A stretch of 14,024 nt of DNA. It comes from Anaerolineales bacterium UBA2232 (lineage in GTDB: Bacteria > Chloroflexota > Anaerolineae > UBA2200). Position numbers and translations under genes: made by a program. Location: contig DDYO01000142.1 in assembly GCA_002348045.1 (NCBI GenBank), positions 10,649 through 24,672 of the forward strand. Direction: 5' to 3'. A model generated the notes under the pieces. The model was not told the origin of the DNA. It saw only the letters and a program-made list of their open reading frames with translations, and did no database searches. Shown in pieces: positions 7,082 through 14,024 of the stretch. Numbering within the stretch: the stretch's first letter is position 1; each line of letters opens with the position of its first letter.

Positions 7082-8470
7082 TTGTCTGGAACCGGGCTCG
7101 GCGGTGGCGTAAACGCCCCCACCTCTGAAGAGGCCAGGGCTGAGTTCAGACTGGGAGACACACTGCGAGACACTTCCCTGCTGGGCATACCGCTGGCTTT
7201 GCGGGCGGCTTTCGGCATTGCCGGGGCAGCCCTGGTCGGACGGGGGTTGGGACCGATTGGCTACGGACATCACTCGCTGGCGTTGAGCCTATCGGACTTG
7301 CTAGTCCAGCTTGCTGATCTGGGACTCGGCCAAACGGCAATTCGTTACGCCTCCAGAGCGTTCAGCCGTGGACAGACGGAAATCGCTGAGGCGGTCCTGG
7401 ACAGGGCGTGGAGATGGCGGGTGATGCTGCTGTGCGGCATAGGTGGTCTGCTGGCACTGATGGCCGAGCCACTTGCCCGAAGGGTGTTGGGTGTGCCTGG
7501 CCTCATTCCCATACTCTGGATCGGACTTCTGAGTGGTGCACTTACAGGATTGGCGGCGGTGCCGCTGCTGAGGCTTCAGGCCGAAGGCCGGTTCGCCGCC
7601 TTCTCCGGCGTGTCTGTGCTGCAGGTTGCGCTGACATTTGTGGCGGTGCTAGGTGTGGCCGTCTCTCAAGATTGGTCGCTTCTCAGAGTCTCGGTTGCCG
7701 GTATGTTGGCTTCTGCACTGAGCCTGGCGATCAGCCTGGCCTTCTTGCCACGCTCTGCGGTACGAGGAGCCAAGGGCCGCCATTGGCGTCTCCGGCCTCG
7801 AGAGGGGCAGCTTACCGGGGTGTGGCGAGCAGGGGACGATGGTACCGTTCGGCTCGATGGCGCCGCACCGGGAGAATTCGCGTTGTACCTGTCTCTTGGA
7901 GCGCTCATTTGGCAGGTGCTCGGTCGCCTCGACCTGTGGTGCGTGGGAGCATTCATGGGTGGCGCGGAGGCGGGCTTGTATGCTGCAGCGCTTAGGCTAA
8001 GCCTTCCTCTTTCGCTTACACTGTCGGCGCTGGGCACTGCATTGTGGCCAAGGTGCGCCGTTCCGACCACCAGCGGGCAGGCTCTCTCTCTGTTGCGACG
8101 GATCGCCCCACTGTCTGCGGTGCTGTCCCTGGGTGCGTTGGCTTACGCGGTGATCGTTCCGTTGGCTGTTGTGCGTCTCTTTGGTCTGGAGTACTCGTCG
8201 GGCGCCCCAGTTGCTCGCCTTCTGTGTGCACGGTACGGGATCTCTATGTTGACGTATCCTCTAACGTGGGTGGGATACAGCCTCGGTTTCGTTAAGCGTT
8301 ATTGGATGATTGGCGTGCTCCAGCTAACGGTAGCCGCAACGATGATGGTTCTGTTGCTGCCAGTCTGGGGAACGATTGCCGCAGCATGGTCGTGGATTGT
8401 CGTGGAAGTGCTGGGTGGACTCGCTCTGGTCTGGCTGTTTCTCAGACACCTGTCTCAGGGTATTGCCTGA
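7082..8470 (+). CDS. Polysaccharide flippase (Wzx/MATE-like), complete
   Basis: The 462-residue multi-spanning membrane protein belongs to the polysaccharide biosynthesis/export (MOP superfamily) flippases, which move lipid-linked oligosaccharide across the inner membrane. Its N-terminal half has the family pattern: a soluble start, a first hydrophobic helix near 35-55 with GLGPIGYGHHSLALSL, then LADLGLGQTAIRYASR near 79-94. About 12-14 hydrophobic segments follow, including GALIWQVLGRLDLWCVGAFM and LYAAALRLSLPLSLTLSALG near the middle. Length is normal. The TTG at 7082 is the only reasonable start, with GAGG at 7071-7074, 7 bases upstream, and the previous stop two bases away. Its stop overlaps the next ATG as TGATG. 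It makes the truncated flippase at the head of the cluster redundant. Confidence 0.88.
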   Translation: MSGTGLGGGVNAPTSEEARAEFRLGDTLRDTSLLGIPLALRAAFGIAGAALVGRGLGPIGYGHHSLALSLSDLLVQLADLGLGQTAIRYASRAFSRGQTEIAEAVLDRAWRWRVMLLCGIGGLLALMAEPLARRVLGVPGLIPILWIGLLSGALTGLAAVPLLRLQAEGRFAAFSGVSVLQVALTFVAVLGVAVSQDWSLLRVSVAGMLASALSLAISLAFLPRSAVRGAKGRHWRLRPREGQLTGVWRAGDDGTVRLDGAAPGEFALYLSLGALIWQVLGRLDLWCVGAFMGGAEAGLYAAALRLSLPLSLTLSALGTALWPRCAVPTTSGQALSLLRRIAPLSAVLSLGALAYAVIVPLAVVRLFGLEYSSGAPVARLLCARYGISMLTYPLTWVGYSLGFVKRYWMIGVLQLTVAATMMVLLLPVWGTIAAAWSWIVVEVLGGLALVWLFLRHLSQGIA

Positions 8471-9711
8471 TGCGCATCATGGTTGTGTGTCCTTACTTGC
8501 CGTACCCTCCTGACAGTGGGAGTCTGCTCAGGACATACCACATTGTGACAAGGCTGGCACTGCGCCATTCGGTTCACCTGCTATGCTTTACACATGGCGT
8601 GCAGGAATCCATCTTTTCCGGGCAGGGGGTCAAGGAACGGCGTTTCGGGCTTGCCGACGGAGTAGCCGAAGTGCAGGTGGTGGCTGGTCCGGGACATGAT
8701 AGAACCGATCCGCTTTCGGTCAGGTTGCAGCGTTTGATCAACAGCACCCCTGTGTGGGTTGCCCATAATTATTGGCCAGCGATGCGCGATGCCTTCATGG
8801 AGATGGTTCGGAGGACCAAGCCAGACGTAATTCAGTTTGAGACGGCATGGTCGGCAGGCCACCTTTGGAGCCTTGCTGAGGAGGATGTCGTCAAGGTAGT
8901 TAACCTGCACAACGTCGAGCATGACTTGATGCGGCAACAACTGGAGCAAAACCCGCCTGGCGAGATGCTTGAGAGATTGCGTCAGACGCGACAATGGCTG
9001 ATCGTTCGCGGCTGGGAGGCCAGGATGCTGCGCCGGGCCGATCTGGTGCTCGCTCCTTCGGCGGAGGACCTCTCGCTTCTCAGGGTGTTGTATCGAGGGC
9101 TGAGGGGTCTGGTAGTGCCCAATGGTGTGGTCGTAGGGGGCTTTGAGGAGGGCAAAGGTGGACCAGGGTCGCAGATTGTCTTTACGGGCACCCTCTGCTA
9201 TCCGCCGAACGAGGATGGCGTTCTATGGTTCATTCGGGACATCCTGCCCTTGGTGGAGGAGCGTGTTCCGAACGTGCGGTTTGTGATCGTGGGTCGCGAG
9301 CCCACTTCGGCTCTGATGGCTGCCCACGATGGCCAGCGGGTGGTGGTGACTGGTCGCGTCCCGGAGGTCGCACCCTACCTGCGAAACGCGGATGTCGCCG
9401 TCGCACCGCTGAGGGCAGGGTCTGGCACCCGGATCAAGGTGCTGGAGGCCATGGCCGCCGGCAGGGCTGTGGTGTCTACCCAGGTAGGGTCTCAAGGGTT
9501 GAAGGTCGTAGATGGTGAGGAGATCCGATTGGCGGATGAGCCCCGGGCTTTTGCCGATGCCGTGAGTGGGCTTCTTGGAAATGCAGACGAAAGGCGGAGG
9601 CTTGCCCGACAAGGGAGGAGGTTGGTTAAGAGGTTGTATGACTGGGACGTGATTGTGGCTGGATTGGAGGGCTCATACGGCCAGCTTGTGACACACAGGG
9701 CGGGCTCTTGA
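8470..9711 (+). CDS. Family 4 glycosyltransferase, first of a tandem related pair
   Basis: The 413-residue GT-B enzyme starts at ATG 8470, one base inside the flippase stop, and opens MRIMVVCPYLPYPPDSGSLL, a typical GT4 first strand and glycine loop. Later segments are VVNLHNVEHDLMR, DLVLAPSAEDLSLL, VVPNGVVVGGF, IVFTGTLCYPPNEDGVLWF, VRFVIVGREP and AGSGTRIKVLEAMAAGRAVV. In the last segment E326 aligns with the second Glu of the EX7E signature, while S318 stands where the first Glu is usual, as in the GSGTRxKxLE subgroup of GT4. Donor and acceptor are unknown. The frame is open upstream to 8302, but that part overlaps the flippase gene and has no GT similarity. It overlaps the next gene by 4 bases (TTGA). 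Confidence 0.9.
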   Translation: MRIMVVCPYLPYPPDSGSLLRTYHIVTRLALRHSVHLLCFTHGVQESIFSGQGVKERRFGLADGVAEVQVVAGPGHDRTDPLSVRLQRLINSTPVWVAHNYWPAMRDAFMEMVRRTKPDVIQFETAWSAGHLWSLAEEDVVKVVNLHNVEHDLMRQQLEQNPPGEMLERLRQTRQWLIVRGWEARMLRRADLVLAPSAEDLSLLRVLYRGLRGLVVPNGVVVGGFEEGKGGPGSQIVFTGTLCYPPNEDGVLWFIRDILPLVEERVPNVRFVIVGREPTSALMAAHDGQRVVVTGRVPEVAPYLRNADVAVAPLRAGSGTRIKVLEAMAAGRAVVSTQVGSQGLKVVDGEEIRLADEPRAFADAVSGLLGNADERRRLARQGRRLVKRLYDWDVIVAGLEGSYGQLVTHRAGS

Positions 9712-10919
9712 ATGTGATTGTGGTGTACCCATTCCTGCTCCACCGTGCGGTGCGACACGGGGGTGGTGTTCGGCTGCTGCGCCTCCTGCAAGAACTGGCC
9801 CGACGGCGGCATGCGATCAAGCTCCTGTGTCTTTCTGAGGTCGATGCTGCACCATACAGCGAGGAGGTGACTGCCCTAGGCTCATGGTGCAGCGAGGTAC
9901 GGGTCATTGAGCGTCCTCGTCTTACGTGGGCCCTGAAGGCTTGGCGTTTCTTGAAGCCCGGACTGCCTGCCCACGCGCGTAACTTGCTGCAGCCTGAGGC
10001 TCAGCGCTATGTGCGCGAGGTTAGCGGTGAGTGGGCGGATGTGGTGTACCTTGTGAGCACAGCTGCCGGGGCATATATGGGGAGCATTGACCGGCGCCGG
10101 TGCGGCGTGATCGTGGATGCCGAGGATCTGGAGACTCGGCGCTATGCCAAGCTGTTGGCCACGGAGCGCCGTCCACTGCGTTGGCTGCACAGCCTGATTA
10201 CTTGGTGGAGAGAACGGTGCTATGAGGCCGACCTGTTCTCTCGGGCGGATCATGTTGTGGCAATCACGCCAGAGGAGCAAGTGGCCGTTTCCGGCCTTTG
10301 TCCGAACGTACCCGTGACCGTGGTTCCACCATTTGTGGACACAGGGCAATGGATGCCGCTGGCTGCCGACAGGGTCCCGGAGAAGGGCGCATGCCTATAT
10401 CTGGGGGCGTTTACCCATCCCCCTAATGCTGAGGCGGTGCGGTGGTTTTGCAGAGAGGTCCTCCCCCACGTAAAGTTAGAGATGCCTGAAGCTTTTCTTT
10501 ATGTTGTGGGTTGGCGAGCCAGGGAGGTGTTGGGGAACCTGGCCAGCCCAGATGTGCGCATCGTCGGCACGGTCGATGACCTGTTTGCCTGGTTTAGCAG
10601 AGCGTCGGTGATGGTGGCGCCGGTGTTGAGCGGTGGAGGGGCGAGAATCAAGGTCGTCGAGGGACTGGCGGCCGGCCTGCCGGTGGTAACGACTTCACTT
10701 GGGAGCGAAGGCATTGCCGAACCGCCGGGCGAAGCCTATCTCGTTGCGGATACTGGTGCGGACTTTGTGCGGGAAGTGGTGAGTGTGCTGTCTTCCTCCC
10801 GCCGGCAACAAGAAATGGGGCGGGCGGCTCGGTCTTTGGTTGAGCGGCGGCACAACGCTGGCGTGGCTGGTGACCTGTTTGAAAGAGTCCTACAACTGGT
10901 CAGACATGGCGCCAGTTGA
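9708..10919 (+). CDS. Family 4 glycosyltransferase, second of the related pair
   Basis: This 403-residue GT-B glycosyltransferase resembles its upstream neighbour. It has GGGVRLLRLLQELARRRHA near 18-36, DHVVAITPEEQVAV, VTVVPPFVDTGQW, CLYLGAFTHPPNAEAVRWF, LYVVGW and LSGGGARIKVVEGLAAGLPVV. The last segment has E318 as the second Glu of EX7E and Gly at the first position. The shared P-P-N-x-E/A...W-F...L-P segment and the modified EX7E suggest that the two genes arose by duplication or belong to one subfamily acting on successive sugars. Start TTG 9708 overlaps the previous stop by 4 bases, with AGGG about 7 bases upstream; a GTG at 9714 is an alternative. It is the last gene of the cluster and faces the palindrome and the minus-strand SDR gene. 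Confidence 0.88.
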   Translation: MNVIVVYPFLLHRAVRHGGGVRLLRLLQELARRRHAIKLLCLSEVDAAPYSEEVTALGSWCSEVRVIERPRLTWALKAWRFLKPGLPAHARNLLQPEAQRYVREVSGEWADVVYLVSTAAGAYMGSIDRRRCGVIVDAEDLETRRYAKLLATERRPLRWLHSLITWWRERCYEADLFSRADHVVAITPEEQVAVSGLCPNVPVTVVPPFVDTGQWMPLAADRVPEKGACLYLGAFTHPPNAEAVRWFCREVLPHVKLEMPEAFLYVVGWRAREVLGNLASPDVRIVGTVDDLFAWFSRASVMVAPVLSGGGARIKVVEGLAAGLPVVTTSLGSEGIAEPPGEAYLVADTGADFVREVVSVLSSSRRQQEMGRAARSLVERRHNAGVAGDLFERVLQLVRHGAS

Positions 10920-10943
10920 CATCGATTGCCTGGCCAACGTCCC

Positions 10944-10977
10944 TGGTGAAGGCCGCCAACGTTGGCGGCCTTCACCA
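10944..10977. terminator. Perfect 34-bp palindrome between convergent genes, probable bidirectional terminator
   Basis: The sequence reads identically on both strands for 34 bases. As RNA it would form a 15-bp GC-rich stem closed by the loop ACGT. It begins 25 bases after the GT4 stop and ends 74 bases before the SDR stop, the right place to end transcription from both sides. No T-run follows on either strand, so efficient intrinsic termination is uncertain. The 8-mer GCCAACGT also occurs just upstream at 10933-10940. Confidence 0.6.
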
Positions 10978-11051
10978 CGTATTGATGCCGCATGCGGATT
11001 CGCTGGGGCGCGCTGTTTGGCAACGCGACCAATCCGCAAATCGAAGTGTGA

Positions 11052-11831
11052 CTACCGTGCGCAGGTCTGAGCGCGACCGCCGTCGATGGGTACCGCCGCT
11101 CCGGTGATGTCGCCGGCCCTCGGCGATGCGAGGAAGGCAATCAGATCGGCGACTTCTTGCGGCTGCGCCACGCGTCCCAGCGGGTGAGTGGTCTTGCTGT
11201 GCTCGAGGAACTTGTTGTACTGCTCCTCGTCCATGTAGCCGGTGCGGTGGAGCTGGGTGGTGACCACACCCGGACATACGGCATTCACACGCACGCCTTT
11301 GGCGGCTACTTCCAGGGCGGAGCAGTAGGTGAGCTGCGTCACAGCAGCCTTGCTGACGCAGTAGGCTAGAACGCCGGGAAACGCGCGAATGCCGGTTACG
11401 CTGGAGACATTGACGACATTTCCCTTGCTCTCGATCAAGTGGGGCATGGCTGCCTGCATCAGCAGGAAGGGGGCCTGCACGTTAATGTTCATCATGTACT
11501 GCCAATCTTCGAGCTTGGCGGTCTCGATGCTGCCCGTGCCGATGATACCCGCCGCGTTCACCACGATATCGATACGGCCAAAGGCCTGAACGGTCTCCGC
11601 CACGATGCGCTGCGCCTCTCCGGGCTCGGTCACATCGGCAGCGACGCTCAGGGCCTTTCCGCCGGCCGCCTTGATGCTCTTGATCAGGTCGGCGAGCTTG
11701 TCCATACTGCGTGCAACAGCGACCACTCGGGCGCCTTCGGCGGCCAAGCGCTCGGCTGTGGCCAGACCGATGCCGCTCGAGGCACCGGTGACGATGGCCA
11801 CCTTGTCGCGCAGATCCAATGAGAATGTCAT
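11052..11831 (-). CDS. Short-chain dehydrogenase/reductase (classical SDR)
   Basis: The 259-residue cytoplasmic NAD(P)-dependent oxidoreductase carries the full classical SDR set. It has TGASSGIG at residues 15-22 for the dinucleotide, VNAAG at 91-95, NVSS at 141-144 (catalytic Ser), YCVSK at 157-161 (catalytic Tyr157 and Lys161), and CPGVV at 186-190. The C-terminus has the usual ITGAAVPIDGG segment. The Arg after the second strand (ARSMDK near 40-45) hints at NADP preference but does not prove it. Substrate is unknown, and 3-ketoacyl reductase or polyol/hydroxy-acid dehydrogenase are equally possible. ATG 11831 has a strong AGGAGGAG just upstream; the in-frame GTG at 11834 is too close to it. 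It lies 84 bases downstream of the TPP enzyme on the same strand, probably in one operon. Confidence 0.92.
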   Translation of the reverse strand: MTFSLDLRDKVAIVTGASSGIGLATAERLAAEGARVVAVARSMDKLADLIKSIKAAGGKALSVAADVTEPGEAQRIVAETVQAFGRIDIVVNAAGIIGTGSIETAKLEDWQYMMNINVQAPFLLMQAAMPHLIESKGNVVNVSSVTGIRAFPGVLAYCVSKAAVTQLTYCSALEVAAKGVRVNAVCPGVVTTQLHRTGYMDEEQYNKFLEHSKTTHPLGRVAQPQEVADLIAFLASPRAGDITGAAVPIDGGRAQTCAR

Positions 11832-11915
11832 CACTCCTCCTTTGCGTTCGATAGATGTCAGTGTGATTGATCGTCGGCAGTCATTGCCGCGTTACGCCCG
11901 AACGATCCGATTGAG

Positions 11916-13628
11916 CTAGGAACTACGTTCAATGGCCCTGAGCCACGAGTCCACTGGCGGTGTCTCCTCAACCTCGGATGCGGTCAATACGTCAAGGAAA
12001 TAGGGCCGCTGGCTGGCGAGGGCTCGTTGGATGGCGGGTTCGAGGTCTTCGGGAGCCTCAACGCGCTCGGCCAGCAGTCCAAAGCCGCGAGCGATGCTCA
12101 CATAATCCGTATCTGGTCGGAAGTCCACGCCAAAGTAGCGCTCGTGGTAGTGCAGCTTTTGGAGCATCTTGATCCATCCGTAGCAGGAATTGTTGAACTG
12201 CACGAGGACGACGGGAAGGCCCAATTGCTGGATGGCTGCCAGCTCGCCGCAACTCATGGCGAAACTGCCATCACCGCACAGACCAACGACAGTCTGGCTT
12301 GGAGCGGCTACTTTTGCGCCGATGACCGCCGGAATGGCATAGCCGAGGGAGCCATGGGCACGGTTCAAGATGGTGTGGCGGCCGGCTTGTCGTACCCTGA
12401 ATTGCGAGCACAGGAAGGGCGTTGGAGTCCCGGGGTCTGCCACGATGATGGCGCTGGGATCGAGGCTTCTCTGCAGTGCTGCAATGACCCGCTGCGGCCG
12501 GATGGGAACGTCGAACGACTCGGCCTGCGCGGTGACCTGCGCCCACCAGTCGTTGGAACGCAGCGCTATGTTCTGACCTTTGGACTCGAGCGCTGCGGCG
12601 TCACCTGGGTGGGTGCTGGACAGGAGACCCAGGAGGGCGTGGAGGGTGAGACGGGCATCGCCGCACAGGCCCACGGCGACCGGATAGTTGTTGCCAATCT
12701 CCGAGGCATCGACGTCCATCTGGATGATAGTAGGAGGCTCCTGGCGCAAGGGCGCTGTCCAGTCACACGTGTCGACATAATTCACTTTGGTGCCAACGTA
12801 AAGCACGAGGTCGGCTTCCCGGATGATGTCGTTGGCGTAGGGACGTCCGCCGTTGCCGCCGGTGACCCCAATGCTGAGAGGGTGGTCTTCAGCAATCGCG
12901 CCTTTCCCATTGATGGTCGTGCCGACCGGCATCGAAAGCATCTCGGCCAGGGCTATGACCTGGGGCCATGCCCTGGAGAGGACCGCCCCGCCTCCGCAGA
13001 CCATGACGGGATGACGGGCCGCCGAAAGCAGATCGGCCGCCTGCTTGAGGGATTCAGGATCGGCCTGGGCAGGGTACGCCGGGAATTCCGTGCAGGGCAT
13101 CTCGGCATAGATGTCGCTCTGGGTTAAGTCAGAGTCAAGGACGTCTTTGGGCAGGGCCAGGTGCACGGCTCCCGGGCGACCCGTTGTTGCCGTCCGGAAG
13201 GCTTTGCGCACCAAGTCCGGGAGCATGTTGGCCCTCTTGACGAGGGTATTCCACTTGGTGACCGGTCTAAAGAGACTCTTTTGATCCACGTCCGTGAGGG
13301 CGCCCTTTTCGTCATAGTGGATGGCATTGTCGGTAGTCATGGCGATGACCGGCACCGATGAGAAGAAGGCTTCAGCCACACCTGGAAGCATGTAAGTGGC
13401 TCCGCCACCGCTTGGCCCCTCACAGACCCCAGGTTTGTTGCTGACGCGGGCGTAGGCATCAGCCATGTAGGCCGCGCTTCTCTCATCCCTCGCCAGGATG
13501 TGTTGGATGCGGTCTTTGGCATCGTAGAGCGCGTCGTAGAAGGGGATAGTTGTGTCCCCTGGGACGCCAAAGATGTATTTGACCTGGTACGCCTCCAGCA
13601 TGGCTACCAGTGCTTGAGCTCCGTTCAC
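11916..13628 (-). CDS. Thiamine-diphosphate-dependent enzyme, acetolactate synthase large-subunit-like
   Basis: The 570-residue protein has the three-domain pattern of the acetolactate synthase/pyruvate-oxidase group. The N-terminal pyrimidine-binding domain holds VKYIFGVPGDTTIPF at 16-30 and the cofactor-activating Glu49 in ARDERSAAY. The central domain holds INGKGAIAEDHPLSIGVTGG near 239-258. The C-terminal domain holds the TPP/Mg motif GDGSFAMSCGELAAIQ starting at 452 and ending with NN at 479-480. No acetolactate synthase regulatory subunit is adjacent, and the neighbours are a racemase-like and an SDR gene. It may therefore be a catabolic 2-oxo-acid decarboxylase, carboligase or lyase rather than the biosynthetic enzyme. 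Glyoxylate carboligase is unlikely because that enzyme has Val at the Glu49 position. GTG 13628 is chosen because GGAGGA lies 5 bases upstream; the ATG just before it is out of frame and stops after two codons. Confidence 0.9.
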   Translation of the reverse strand: MNGAQALVAMLEAYQVKYIFGVPGDTTIPFYDALYDAKDRIQHILARDERSAAYMADAYARVSNKPGVCEGPSGGGATYMLPGVAEAFFSSVPVIAMTTDNAIHYDEKGALTDVDQKSLFRPVTKWNTLVKRANMLPDLVRKAFRTATTGRPGAVHLALPKDVLDSDLTQSDIYAEMPCTEFPAYPAQADPESLKQAADLLSAARHPVMVCGGGAVLSRAWPQVIALAEMLSMPVGTTINGKGAIAEDHPLSIGVTGGNGGRPYANDIIREADLVLYVGTKVNYVDTCDWTAPLRQEPPTIIQMDVDASEIGNNYPVAVGLCGDARLTLHALLGLLSSTHPGDAAALESKGQNIALRSNDWWAQVTAQAESFDVPIRPQRVIAALQRSLDPSAIIVADPGTPTPFLCSQFRVRQAGRHTILNRAHGSLGYAIPAVIGAKVAAPSQTVVGLCGDGSFAMSCGELAAIQQLGLPVVLVQFNNSCYGWIKMLQKLHYHERYFGVDFRPDTDYVSIARGFGLLAERVEAPEDLEPAIQRALASQRPYFLDVLTASEVEETPPVDSWLRAIERSS

Positions 13629-13670
13629 TGCATTCCTCCATAGACGTCTCGTAGATCTGCGGATGGGCCG

Positions 13671-14024
13671 TTACATATGCCCACTGTACTGCTGCTGATG
13701 GTGCGCATCGTAGATGAAACGAACCAAGGTCTGGATATCAAAGATGGGCAAGCCACCGATCGCTTGCTGCACGGCGCGACCGTAAGGCGCCATGTTGGTG
13801 CATTCAAAGACCAGAGCTCCCACTTCAGGGGCGCGTTTCATCAGGGTGCGCGCTGCGTTTACCATGTCAGCTTCCATCTCATCCATGTCGATTTGCTGTA
13901 GATCATCACGGAAGCATGAGGTAAATGTCTTTTCACCCTCGAGTCCCTGCACCACGATGGGAATCTCCTGGGACGACCAGCCACAGCCATTGTAATGCAC
14001 TTCGCCCAAAGCCTCCGAGTTCAC
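13671..14024 (-). CDS. Asp/Glu/hydantoin racemase-family protein, C-terminal half, runs off the right edge
   Basis: The visible 117 residues match the second half of the Asp/Glu racemase superfamily, which catalyses racemisation, cis-trans isomerisation or decarboxylation through two cysteines. The second catalytic Cys appears in LVFECTNMAPY (C75 of the fragment), followed by IGGLPIFDIQTLVRFIYDA, the usual closing helix region. The family is about 220-250 residues, so the first half with the other Cys is outside the window. The GTG at the very edge is probably an internal Val codon. Its stop lies 42 bases before the TPP-enzyme start on the same strand, so it is likely the upstream gene of a racemase-TPP enzyme-SDR operon. 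The substrate is unknown; amino-acid racemase, hydantoin racemase and maleate isomerase-like roles remain open. Confidence 0.8.
   Translation of the reverse strand: MNSEALGEVHYNGCGWSSQEIPIVVQGLEGEKTFTSCFRDDLQQIDMDEMEADMVNAARTLMKRAPEVGALVFECTNMAPYGRAVQQAIGGLPIFDIQTLVRFIYDAHHQQQYSGHM

Noticed and set aside
8302..8469. A 56-codon upstream extension of the first tandem GT4
   Set aside because: It overlaps the flippase C-terminus and lacks GT similarity, while ATG 8470 starts exactly at the family's first strand.
12027..13127. A 366-codon open frame on the plus strand
   Set aside because: It lies wholly antisense to the TPP-enzyme gene, whose motifs are unmistakable. Its translation shows no recognisable family, and it is a GC-driven shadow.
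11916..13628. Glyoxylate carboligase, linking with the glycerate kinase and SDR into a tartronate semialdehyde pathway
   Set aside because: The TPP enzyme keeps the cofactor-activating Glu49, whereas glyoxylate carboligase has Val there. The SDR is not of the tartronate semialdehyde reductase (HIBADH) family, and the glycerate kinase is over 10 kb away on the other side of the glycan cluster.
1..14024. CRISPR array, tRNA, rRNA, insertion sequence or phage genes
   Set aside because: No regularly spaced repeats, tRNA-like folds, transposase or integrase motifs were seen on either strand.

Overview
The window looks like a GC-rich bacterial chromosome segment, roughly 60% GC by eye. Genes are dense, and GTG and TTG starts are common. 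A rubrerythrin suggests an anaerobic or oxygen-sensitive lifestyle. The MOFRL-type glycerate kinase, rubrerythrin and Wzx/Wzy-type glycan genes would fit a Chloroflexota- or Armatimonadota-like bacterium, but the sequence alone does not settle the phylum. I see no tRNA, rRNA, CRISPR array, transposase or phage gene.

Left flank (1-1642). The 5' part of a glycerate 2-kinase gene runs leftward off the edge. It diverges from a rubrerythrin gene that has a strong sigma70-like promoter. A hairpin and a small ASCH-domain gene follow.

Centre (1653-10919). A polysaccharide (O-antigen or exopolysaccharide type) cluster lies entirely on the plus strand. It opens with two broken genes abutted in different frames: the N-terminal third of a Wzx-type flippase and the C-terminal tail of a WbsX-type glycan enzyme. 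Intact genes follow: a Wzy/WaaL-type polymerase or ligase, a GT2 glycosyltransferase, a GT4 glycosyltransferase, an FkbM-like protein, a complete Wzx-type flippase and two related GT4 glycosyltransferases. Most junctions overlap or are separated by a few bases, apart from a gap of about 105 bp before the first GT4 gene. The set could assemble a lipid-linked oligosaccharide, flip it and polymerise or ligate it. No priming phosphoglycosyltransferase, chain-length regulator, export protein or nucleotide-sugar gene is present, so these must lie elsewhere. The cluster ends at a perfect 34-bp palindrome between convergent genes.

Right flank (11052-14024). Three minus-strand genes look like an operon for small-molecule metabolism. 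In transcription order they are an Asp/Glu-racemase-family protein (partial), an acetolactate-synthase-like thiamine-diphosphate enzyme and a classical short-chain dehydrogenase. The substrate is unknown.

Most of the window is ordinary. The points most worth a second look are the flippase/WbsX remnant junction, the 34-bp palindrome and the racemase-TPP enzyme-SDR gene set.
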